This document shows, one piece after another, positions 55,926-64,000 of a stretch of DNA of 64,000 nt. The stretch covers positions 40,655,501-40,719,500 of the forward strand of contig NC_090291.1 in assembly GCF_037392515.1 (NCBI RefSeq). The letters run 5' to 3'. Under the pieces are notes generated by a model that saw only the letters and a list, made by a program, of their open reading frames with translations, did no database searches and was not told the origin of the DNA. The stretch comes from Haliotis asinina. Lineage: Eukaryota > Mollusca > Gastropoda > Lepetellida > Haliotidae. Position numbers and translations under genes: made by a program. Each line of letters starts with the position of its first letter. The stretch's first letter is position 1.

Positions 55926-56880
55926 TAGTGTGATCAAAGTACTTTGTGCCTCAAATTTTATTTAATGGATTAATGTGTTGATATATAGCGTATCTTGCGG
56001 AGACATGGAGAACGATTTTATCTTGACGTAAGACATTTTACGTGTTCTCATTTATACTTGCTCACTTATCATGTACCTCATGCAAAACATACTTACTCTG
56101 TTAAAATTAAACAGTTTATTAACTGTTGTGTGATGGATGTCGGGTTGTGAATCCACATGTAACAAGTGCTTCTGCACTTGTATGTAGGATTATTCTAAGT
56201 GAGTGAGTTTAGTTTTACGCCGCACTCTGCAATATTCAAGCCACATGGCGTCGGCCAGGCTAATCAACGCCTATTTATATATAAGAATTTATTTGAAAAA
56301 AAAATTAGAAGTCCAGCACCGATTTGTTTATAACGTTTTGGGTCTATATTGAACCCTTGTGGATGACATTCAAGCGAATACAAGAGCTGATTGAAGATAT
56401 TCTAGGGGATATTAACATACTCGGCTGATAGTTCAATACGTTACACGAGAGATCTTAATGCGCCTTCTCTTCAAGCTTTGCATATACTGTGACTACACAA
56501 ATGACGTGAGGAATTAGATTTTTTTCAGTATTTTCGAAGCAAGTACATCTGGTCACGTGTGGTGATGAAATCATCACCAACATGCGCTACACTTAGAGAA
56601 AATACTCAGTTATAAGACACTGGATTAACACATTTAAGCATGCAAATGTTAGGGACCTTTTTGTGGTCCTGTGAAAAGATACATGCCATACAGTACAAAT
56701 TATACACATGGCACAATGATAATTCAAATAACCATAGTAAAAAAAGAACACCATACATACACTGAACACTGAACATCGAACAAAGATGAAACAAAGATGA
56801 AAAGAAAGCGAATAATAAATTGTAATTCGAGCCAATAACAAATTGTCCATATGTAAATACTTACGGTGTAATAATATTAT
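55926..56880. other. intergenic, no gene recognised
   Basis: A - strand frame of 85 codons (56850-56593) is Phe/Ser/Cys-rich with no domain. A SINE tail lies at 56198-56272. Confidence 0.3.
56198..56272 (-). mobile_element. SINE-A 3' fragment
   Basis: AAGTGAGTGAGTTTAGTTTT, ACGCCGCACTCTGCAATATT and CAAGCCACATGGCGTCGGCC. Confidence 0.75.
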
Positions 56881-56885
56881 TCTTT

Positions 56886-57020
56886 GAGTTAGTGAGTGAG
56901 TTTAGTTTCACGATGCCTCAATATTCCAGCAATATCACAACCGGCTTCACAGATTTTACGTACATGGGTCTTCGGGGAGACGAGCGAAGACTTTAATCAC
57001 TAGGCTACCCCACCGCCCCA
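56886..57020 (-). mobile_element. SINE-B copy, nearly full
   Basis: GAGTTAGTGAGTGAGTTTAG, CAATATTCCAGCAATATCAC, GGCTTCACAGATTTTACG, GTCTTCGGGGAGACGAGCG and CTAGGCTACCCCACCGCCCC. Confidence 0.8.
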
Positions 57021-57039
57021 ATTATCCTTTGAAAACACA

Positions 57040-57250
57040 ATCCCCTTGGAAAGTGGTCAAATGTAAAATATGTTATACCTCGGATGATACATTCTGACTC
57101 TCTCTCTTTCCTTTCTCTCTCTCTCTCTCTCCTAATCTTCAGCACACGACGTCAGCCATCTACCCACCTCTATCCCTGGAATGCAAGAATCCTTACTGAT
57201 AAAGTGTAAACCCACATATAACACATATTACAACAAAACTTAGTTCTGCC
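57040..57250. mobile_element. diverged relative of the hairpin element at 38729-38961
   Basis: GGAAAGTGGTCAAATGTAAA and ATATGTTATACCTC on the left, AAAGTGTAAACCCACATATA + ACACATATTAC on the right, with an expanded (CT)n (57108-57132) inside. Confidence 0.45.
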
Positions 57251-57334
57251 CTCTTGTTGAACACAATGAAGAGTGGTCTTTCAAAACACAGCGACGTTTT
57301 TCTGTTTACCCAAAATGATTGCCATCGTCAGTTG

Positions 57335-57404
57335 TAAAGAATCGAACCTGGGTCTTCGATGTGATGAACGAACGCTATCACCACTGGGCTACCTCACCGC
57401 CGAT
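57335..57404 (-). mobile_element. SINE-B head fragment
   Basis: AGAATCGAACCTGGGTCTTC, GATGTGATGAACGAACGCTA and CCACTGGGCTACCTCACCGC. Confidence 0.7.
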
Positions 57405-58007
57405 AATGTTCATGAACAGAGGGCAGAAACATTACTTATTGTGCTGCAGTTTAACATACCGTATCAAATGAGAATAAAAAAAATGCCAAAGGAACATGTT
57501 TTATACTAATGTGATATTGTCATAAAATAACAACGAAACGCTATGAGACCAAATTAAAATGTTATAGCCTGTACTGATCCCATATTTTATATTTTATTTT
57601 CAACTGACATACATGAAAAGTCCGTGTGCCAGTCTTTGTGATAAAAAAGTTATCCTAACAAATTTAGTAGTATGTATGTAGAGGGTCTCCGACCAGCATG
57701 CCCTAGAAAGGAGAGATTGGGCTGTTCCTTTTGTGTTAACATCCTAGACAAGGGTGACTAGGATGATAGCATAAATGGCGGATAAGACGTGTGGCTCGAA
57801 ACTTCCATTGTCAGTTGTTGACAATGGATATGGAAAAAATGAGATGGTGGATCCAGGCAGATATTTTGCTGTTTAGGTGACTAGTGGTAGATTAGTGAGC
57901 ATGCAACAGGAGAACTGTCTAGAACTGATACTAGTTATGGTAGACTGACATGTCATTTTACGTAGAAAACGGGAGATTATTCAGGTCAGACCCTGGAAGA
58001 GTGAAGT

Positions 58008-58160
58008 TAGATCTATGTCGCGTTTTAGCGATATTTAAAGCAATATAATGGTGGGGGACACCAGATTTGGGCTTCACATACTGTACCCATGTGGGCAATC
58101 AAACCCGGGTCTTCGGCGTGATGAGCGATCGCTATAACCACTGCGCTACCCAACTGTCCA
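58008..58160 (-). mobile_element. SINE-B copy, nearly full
   Basis: GTCGCGTTTTAGCGATATTT, GGTGGGGGACACCAG, TTGGGCTTCACATACTGTAC, GGGCAATCAAACCCGGGTCT, TCGGCGTGATGAGCGATCGC and CACTGCGCTACCCAACTG. Confidence 0.85.
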
Positions 58161-58628
58161 GTGTTCCATTGTCCAAAACATCCGTAGCTAAGATAAACCT
58201 TAAACACTAAGGTTAGAGTTACAATCACCTTAACAAAAAGATACACCCATTGCAACGAACAACCTTAGGGCAACTTTAACTCAGATCCCAACCTTAGCCG
58301 TACCCTTAACTAAGGCTTAACTCTTCAGCGCAGGAGTAATGACAGTGTCCGTAGTTACCACATGAATTCAGCATTTCCAGTTGACTCGTTCCGTCTCTGT
58401 ACACTCTCTGCTTCCTCAAACTTCTCTCAATCTCGTTGCGTAAAATAAAAGCAGCTGCCATATTCCCTTCCCAACCTTAGAAACGCTAATGTTGGGTCAG
58501 ACCAACTTTAATTATCAACCTCAACTTAAGGTTAACCTTAGTTAAGGTTGTTTCATGCAACGGGAAGCTAACCTTAGTGAAGGTCTAAGGTTATAATCTT
58601 AGAGATAAGGCTGTTCTGGACAACGGAG
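58157..58628. mobile_element. MITE with long imperfect terminal inverted repeats
   Basis: GTTCCATTGTCCAAAACATC, GCTAAGATAAACCTTAAACA and CTAAGGTT at the left are mirrored by AACCTTAGTGAAGG, AATCTTAGAGATAAGGCTG and TTCTGGACAACGGA at the right (roughly three quarters matching over about 55 bp). The motif AACCTTA and its complement recur inside. No transposase. Confidence 0.6.
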
Positions 58629-58689
58629 CATTGACCCTGCAGTGGCCAGATGGAGACATGGCAACCTGTCTCCAGTGTTATGGCATAGG

Positions 58690-58755
58690 AGAAAGTGATG
58701 CTACGAGGAAACTTACGAGATGCCAAGCTTACGAGAACTTTGTGAAACGGGACAC
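58690..58755. mobile_element. solo arm of the palindromic element seen at 4763-4905
   Basis: AGTGATGCTACGAGGAAACT, TACGAGATGCCAAGCTTACG and AGAACTTTGTGAAACGGGAC match the right arm at 4846-4905. It lies just downstream of the SLC6 stop codon. Confidence 0.6.
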
Positions 58756-58888
58756 TGGTAATCAAAGGACTAAAACTCTGTATAATTATCAAGATAGTAC
58801 CATGTCTTTCATCACTATGTGTTTTCACTATTGCCATTTTGTCCCTAGTCATCTGCTTGGTCTAGTGATCACAGCATACAGCGAACAT

Positions 58889-58999
58889 TCAAGCATCGCA
58901 CGTTTCAAACGAGATTTGGTTTCTTAATTCAGTTGTCATACAATCTCTGATATGACGTGGACCCCAGGAACTGTCAGGCTGCAGGGACATCCTGACTCT
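58889..58999 (-). CDS. SLC6 last coding exon: cytoplasmic tail
   Basis: 111 bp after CCTTTCCAG to [23 protein letters not shown] then [16 protein letters not shown]. The [10 protein letters not shown] motif is typical of SLC6 C-terminal tails. Confidence 0.85.
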   Translation of the reverse strand, partial: RVRMSLQPDSSWGPRHIRDCMTTELRNQISFETCDA

Positions 59000-61900
59000 C
59001 TGGAAAGGAATAATTTTACAATCACCTTCAGTTAACACCAACTTTGAAGTACTAATGTCAAATGATATGTTCTCTGTGCTAAAGCATTCAAAGCATAGGT
59101 TCCAGTTAAAGGAAAACATTTTCACAACGTAAGTCCGTATCCCCTCAATTTTAGTACGATATATTCCATAGAAAGGAGACATTTTTCTGAACATTAATCA
59201 GGCATAAACAAAGGATAATACACAGATGAAGAATATCTTCATTACGTTGCTAGTTACGTTTTGGTGTAGGTTCTAACACTGCTATGAAGCAACTAAATAG
59301 CTTACACTGAGAGCCACGTTTTCCGTGTAGGTTCTAATACCGTTATCACGTAAGAGCATCCTTAAGCACCAAAACGTCGCTCTCACTGTAATATCGAAGT
59401 TGTTCACCCATATTTTGTAACCCTTCCTTACCCCTTGAACTTCTAAATATATCAGATCAGACATTACCGGCTGAGGTACAATAAATGTGTTGCTGCCTCA
59501 CTAGAAATAATGTAAGCAAGATATGTGAATGCGTTTACTTAAACCGTAATCTCTCAATCACGGTTTGTCGAACACCAGAGTGTAGTGAACTGATTTTTTT
59601 CAGGGTTGAACGAACTCAGCATGACCAAAAACCTTAGATAATGAATAATTATCACTAATAATAGAGATTGCATATTTAATGAAGAATCAAATCACCTGTA
59701 GAAAGCTTCCCTCCTTTCTGAAAATTGCTGTAAACATCATCACTACCAAAGGGACGCATGGAATGGTTGCTAGGCACCAGCCAATAGTCGCAGCATAGTC
59801 AGGATAAACATAACTGTCGTATGTTGGCAGTTTGTACTGAACAAGAGTGACAATGGATATTGTCTGAAAATGGAAGGAATGATGGATGACGCGTTGTTCT
59901 CAAAGGTTCAACTCTCGATGATTGAAGTTTGTACTGAACAAGAGTGACAATGGATATTGTCTGAAAATGCAAGGAAGGATGGATGACGCGTTGTTATCAA
60001 AGGTTCAACTCTCGATGATAGAAGGTTGTACCGAGCAAGAGTGACAATGGATATTGTCTGAAAGGCCAAACAATGTGGTCATTATCAAGGCAAATAAAGT
60101 TCGAAAGGTTTGAATAAAACAAACAAACAAAAAGAACAAACAAGAAAAAAATGTCTCTTACCAGGAGAATTGTGGGCGTGATAAAGCGCCATGCGACCTT
60201 GAAGAACAATGGAGCAGGTTTTCCTGTCATCAGTTCAATGTTCTCACTCACACGATCCACTCCTGAAGGTATAAGACAATCAAGATTATGTTGCATTGTA
60301 GCTATAACACATAAAAGCAACATAATCACCAGTTCTGGCCATTCGTATACTGAAAAGGCCATGTAGCTACGGAAACAATGGACCATGTGAATTAACCATT
60401 GATATATCAGTGATGAATCTTTGTGTTTCTGAAAGTGTACACGTCTGGTCCGACCAGCAACCGCCTTACAGTGTAAATGTGTATTGCCTGACTCCACATT
60501 GACGTTCTCTAGTCTGTCTGACAGGCCCTGAATCACATTTTCGATTATTGCCTAACGCTCTCTGCAAGCTTAAGTAAATACATAATAAAGCAAGTCAAGA
60601 GTTTTTGCCTACATTGTCTGTAAAACAGTATTGTACAGTATATCATCAACAGACCTATAAATGTATCACGTTTGGTGAAGAAACAATGAATAATTATGTT
60701 TTGCCATGGAAACGCAAACAAATGTAAAATTCTGAAATCTCAACCTACAACCTGTCATATCTATGTACCACGCCTGGTCAACAAACAATGACCAGTTTAA
60801 AAGTTCTGTTCCGGAAAAACGTCCTACCATTTTCAGTCGAGGTCAAAGTATCGTGGAAACACACAAAAAATTATTATATTCCGAAATCCAAAACTACCAA
60901 AAAGCACAAGTTCACCACCAGTGATACGTTTGGTGAAGAAATATTGAACGGATTTTATGTTCTGCTCTGGAAAAGACGAATTTGCACGGACGGATAGAGC
61001 CCAAAATAATATGACCATCAAAACGCGGTGCGGGGGAACAAAAACGTATCTTTCGGTTCACTGAACTGCCCGTTAACCTACATTTAACAAAATTCCGATA
61101 TGCCGATATGTTAAAAATGCTTCGTTCTGCTTTCGTGACAATTACAAAGCTTATCGAGGTGGATTTGTCGACTCAATGGGGTGGTATGTTTCAGATGAAA
61201 TCATTAAATGAGAAAGCTCACTGATAGACACAGTGAACCCGATGACATGCTCTGAACAAGTGCCAAAAAGGTGTGTTGGTTTATCTTGCAGAAGAATAGA
61301 CCCAGAATAGACTGTTTACCATAAACCCATCCCAGAATTGTACACTCCAGAAAACCACCAAAGATGAAGAATATCGCGATGAAGTACCAGTCACAGATCG
61401 TGAAAACGTACATTCCACCCTGCAAAATATGGAGTAAGTTAAAATATTAAATCACATCTGCAGTGTTTCAGCCATATCCTGACAGAAACAAGTTTATATT
61501 TCACAATAAGCAAAGGTAAGTTATTAAAAGCGAAGGACAGTAACAACAGCTAGAATATTAGAGATATAATTGTAAAACTAGTTTGAACATCTAAAATATC
61601 TGAACTATGAAAGACAATACAATGCAAAAACAATCCCCTTAAACGGAATGTAGATTGCCAGCTGCAAGTAGATCGCCATACAAGAGACCGCATTATGTGG
61701 ACATAATGCAACCTGTTATCTCTCCATGATTTGCTAAGCTCATCTCGGTTAAATGATCTTGTTTATCTATATGTACTGCATTACCTCAGTGGTGAATATG
61801 ACGCCCAGTAGAAAACTTGAGACACAAAACACACCATTTACAGTTAATCTCCATTTCAAAAGCACGGGGTATTCATCTATGATGGCAGATATCACAGTTT

Positions 61901-62504
61901 CAACCATAGACATCTGTGCAGAAAAATACTTATTAAAGTTAAAGTTTCCACTGCAAGATCGCAAGACCTATGGAATAACACGAGGCATGTTAGTATTGTG
62001 CGGTTGAGTCAAATGATATAGTTATAGAGTTTAGGCTTTTTCACATGTATGAATTTCTTATATATTTATATGGATGTGCAAATATTGTCTTTTAACGTTA
62101 TCGCAAATTGTATCTCACCAGGAAATCCAGGATTAAGAGAAGAAGCTTTATAAAGAAGACAAATTGTGCTGAGTCAAATTATATAATTCGGTGCTGTGTT
62201 TTTACAGATGTTTGTACTTCTTATATGTCATTATAGATGTGCAAATATTGTCCCCACCAGAGAATCCAGGATTAAGAGAACAAGCATTGTAAAGACACAT
62301 TGTGCTGTTTGAGTGAAATGATATAGTGCAGTGTTGTTTTTTACAGATGTTTGTATGTCGAAATGGAAAGATTGTCTTGTAATATTCTCACCAGAGAATC
62401 CAGGATTAAGAGAATAAGCATTATAAAGAAGACAAAACTCCATATCTGGGGAAGAGGAAGTTGAGCCAGTGCTTCTGGATAAATAACAAATCCTAGACCT
62501 GGGC
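58889..62504 (-). CDS. SLC6-family Na+/Cl- coupled transporter, C-terminal half (partial)
   Basis: Six exons on the - strand: 62504-62392, 61913-61785, 61419-61320, 60262-60162, 59863-59696 and 58999-58889. All have AG..GT borders and compatible phases, and they encode about 239 residues. The chain covers TM8 ([40 protein letters not shown]), TM9, TM10 ([32 protein letters not shown]), TM11 ([13 protein letters not shown]), the SYVYPDYA loop, TM12 ([20 protein letters not shown]) and a short tail with [10 protein letters not shown]. The Asp and Ser of LDS in TM8 are the Na2-site residues of the family, and the TM10 Glu is kept. Plasma-membrane symport of an amino acid, amine or similar substrate is expected. 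The substrate cannot be told without TM1, TM3 and TM6, which lie beyond the window or were not found in 62505-64000. Confidence 0.9.
59696..59863 (-). CDS. SLC6 exon: TM11 end and TM12
   Basis: 168 bp after CATTTTCAG, before CTACAG^[46 protein letters not shown] and [16 protein letters not shown]. The acceptor and exon start are repeated twice more upstream in the intron. Confidence 0.9.
59832..60062. repeat. 97-bp tandem triplication spanning an SLC6 splice acceptor
   Basis: TTGTACTGAACAAGAGTGAC + AATGGATATTGTCTGAAA starts at 59832, 59929 and 60026 (period 97). On the - strand every copy carries TTTCAG or TTCAG^ACAATATCC, the acceptor and first codons of the TM11-12 exon. Only the 59832 copy leads into the full exon. 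Confidence 0.85.
60162..60262 (-). CDS. SLC6 exon: TM10-TM11
   Basis: 101 bp after ACCTTCAG, before CTCCTG^[26 protein letters not shown] and [13 protein letters not shown]. Confidence 0.9.
61320..61419 (-). CDS. SLC6 exon: TM10
   Basis: 100 bp after TATTTTGCAG, before TTATG^[26 protein letters not shown] and [13 protein letters not shown]. Confidence 0.9.
61785..61913 (-). CDS. SLC6 exon: TM8 end and TM9
   Basis: 129 bp after TTTCTGCACAG, before CTGAG^[26 protein letters not shown], then [20 protein letters not shown] and TTE. Confidence 0.9.
62100..62432. repeat. tandem copies of the 3' end of an SLC6 exon
   Basis: AATCCAGGATTAAGAGAA recurs at 62124, 62263 and 62397 (spacing 139 and 134) with flanking CACCAG donor context. 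On the - strand each copy encodes a version of [12 protein letters not shown] plus a GT donor. Only the 62397 copy belongs to the complete exon. Confidence 0.8.
62392..62504 (-). CDS. SLC6 exon: TM8 start
   Basis: 113 bp after CTATTCCAG, before CTCTG^GTGAGA, phase 1 in and 0 out. [20 protein letters not shown] then [18 protein letters not shown]. Two partial copies of its 3' end lie downstream. Confidence 0.88.
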
Positions 62505-62559
62505 CTGGAATAGATTCACAGATGGTAAATAATGAATTAAAGTACAATTAAAAGTGACA

Positions 62560-63310
62560 GAATCCTTTTATGGAAGCTTAGTACAGCCACCGTGAACATT
62601 TGTTTTAGTCTCATTAACTCGACGTAATAGAAGACACTATTATGGATGACAACTTCTTTAATTCTTTTAACACGACGTTTTAAGGCTAATTCTTGCCCCT
62701 TCGTCAGGTGGATAATGAGCATAGGTAACATTGCAGAATATATATAGGTATACATGAAGCCAGAGAGGTACGATTTATATACAAGCACATAAATGTAGTT
62801 AGGTATGTACAATCACAGAGGGGAGATGAAAAGGAGGAATGTTTTAACAGTACATGGTTGTTTACACAGCTGATAAATTGAGAGTCTATGAGTCCTTATT
62901 GACACACCAGGCAGAGGGTAGGTACACGCCTTGATCTCTATTGATCTGAGGTTCTAATCTTCTGATGTTGATTGCTTCCCAAAGCTTCCTTCTCCGCCAA
63001 CCACTGATGTTGGAAGCCAGGATCTCGGTGTTTTTCCAGTCGATGGAGTGGTTTGAATAGTTGACGATGTGTTCAGAGAGGGCCTATTTCAGATCTAATT
63101 TTCTTTCTGAAGTTTTGTGCTCTTTGAGTCTGATGTTGAATGGTCTGCAGGTTTCACCTATGTAGCTGCTGCCGCAATCACAGTTTATCTTGTAGATGCA
63201 GCCTCTGGGGTTGGGGTTGGTTTGATCACTGCCACCTCTTCCATTTGCTCTAAGGATGTTTTTCAATGTCGTATCAGAATAAAAGGTCACATCAACACTG
63301 GCCATTATTC
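62560..63310 (-). mobile_element. Penelope-like element remnant with GIY-YIG endonuclease
   Basis: The - strand from 63305 gives [20 protein letters not shown] + [19 protein letters not shown], then EHIVNYSNHSIDWKNTEIL, EAINIRRLEPQINRDQGVYL and the C-terminal end near 62885. This is the GIY-YIG endonuclease end typical of Penelope-like retroelements (IYK...YIGET.R....R..EH). The piece is broken and the reverse transcriptase part is not seen. The downstream part (62560-62880) includes a CTGACGAAGGGGC...AAAACGTCG stretch like the hammerhead-bearing terminal repeats of the group. Confidence 0.75.
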
Positions 63311-63474
63311 AGAGGAGTCGACTGATTTGATGACTTATCGTGCCTTGGTATGGAATGTTGACTCGGATGGGTGCAGGCTCAGGTTTAGGGAATTAATAGA
63401 ATTAAAGAAGTTGTCATCCATAATAATGTCTTGTATTACCTCACCAACTTCTAAATGCCTTTTGAAGATCTCCA

Positions 63475-63620
63475 ATGTAGTATCCTACATAGTATTTCCT
63501 ATGTAGGACTTAGTATCTCCCATGTAGGACACACTATCTCCTACATAGGACTTAGTATCTCCTACGTAGGACATACGTAGGACTTAATATATTCTACATA
63601 TTTAACATTATCTCCTAGGA
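63475..63620. repeat. tandem palindromic motif (CCTACATAGGA)
   Basis: TCCTACATAGTATTTCCTATG, TAGGACTTAGTATCTCCCATG, TCTCCTACATAGGACTTAG and TCTCCTACGTAGGACATACG: each unit (about 28 bp) holds a short palindrome. Confidence 0.75.
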
Positions 63621-64000
63621 GATTCTGGTTTTAACACGTCCTTCGTAAGTTTTTGCTTGTCTTTAGATGGGGCCAGGTTGGAGTTGATACAACACTCGTT
63701 CGCGGTTTGTTTTCTCGTGATTGTTTACACGTTGACATGTCTGGGCTGGAAAAGTGTGGCGTAAATCAATATGAAATTCAAAAAGACAATAAATTGTCGT
63801 TATAGTTGTTTGTATAAGAATAAGGGAATATGTACGCATAGGTTGCCACCGATAGTCTAAACCACGTCTGTGCAGGCAGATTATGACTCATGTGCAACGA
63901 CCTCTGAAATATCCAACACATAACAGTAAAGTGCAACATATAACAATGAACTAATTGCAACGCGTAACAGTAGAGCAACCTGAACGCCAGTCAGTAAAGT
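63621..64000. other. no gene recognised at the right edge
   Basis: Upstream SLC6 exons could be expected here, but none of the conserved TM6-TM7 motifs was found. Near-repeats of AACA(T/C)(A/G)TAACAGTA occur at 63915-63975. Confidence 0.35.

Noticed and set aside
62505-64000. Further SLC6 exons (TM6-TM7) at the right edge
   Set aside because: None of the conserved SLC6 motifs was found. The stretch is a Penelope-like remnant plus simple repeats.

Overview
The window looks like nuclear DNA of a gastropod mollusc, most likely an abalone (Haliotis) or a close relative. Genes are split by short-to-medium introns with GT..AG borders. There is no operon-like packing. More than thirty copies of two SINE families are present, and their shared 3' tail (GAGTGAGTTTAGTTTTACGC when read from the tail side) is one I associate with abalone microsatellite flanks. 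The species call is inference; the SINEs, introns and repeats are visible directly.

Layout. Bases 1-540 hold the 3' end of a gene for a Pro/Tyr/Gly/Thr-rich protein built on 19-residue repeats. It is open from the window edge with no Met codon in frame, and a poly(A) signal follows. A 31-bp minisatellite comes next. From 5458 to 20671 and from 43242 to 52626 lie two tandem paralogous genes on the + strand. Each can be spliced into six coding exons of exactly 1005 nt (334 aa), with identical intron phases. I read the products as secreted proteins with a signal peptide, a PAN/apple domain, a short Cys-rich (EGF-like) module, a sushi/CCP domain and a C-terminal galectin domain. From 62504 down to 58889, on the - strand, are the last six coding exons of an SLC6 Na+/Cl- coupled transporter (TM8 to the C terminus); its 5' half lies outside the window.

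The introns of both galectin-type genes and the 22.6 kb between them are full of transposon remains: three decayed Tc1-like transposons, one fairly long LINE (ORF1 + endonuclease + reverse transcriptase) in intron 1 of copy 1, three further LINE remnants, several palindromic MITE-like elements, and a Penelope-like GIY-YIG remnant upstream of the SLC6 exons. Tandem arrays include a 102-bp array that grew out of a tRNA-related SINE, a 157-bp array of three units, and a 34-bp minisatellite present at two sites, one of them split by a SINE with target-site duplications.

How the genes relate. The galectin-type pair is a local duplication. The PAN and sushi parts stay about 80% identical, while the galectin sugar-site exon has diverged much more. 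This fits a secreted recognition protein whose ligand-binding end is changing, but that function is inferred. The SLC6 gene and the repeat-protein gene show no evident functional link to the pair. I found no CRISPR array, rRNA gene or convincing intact tRNA gene.
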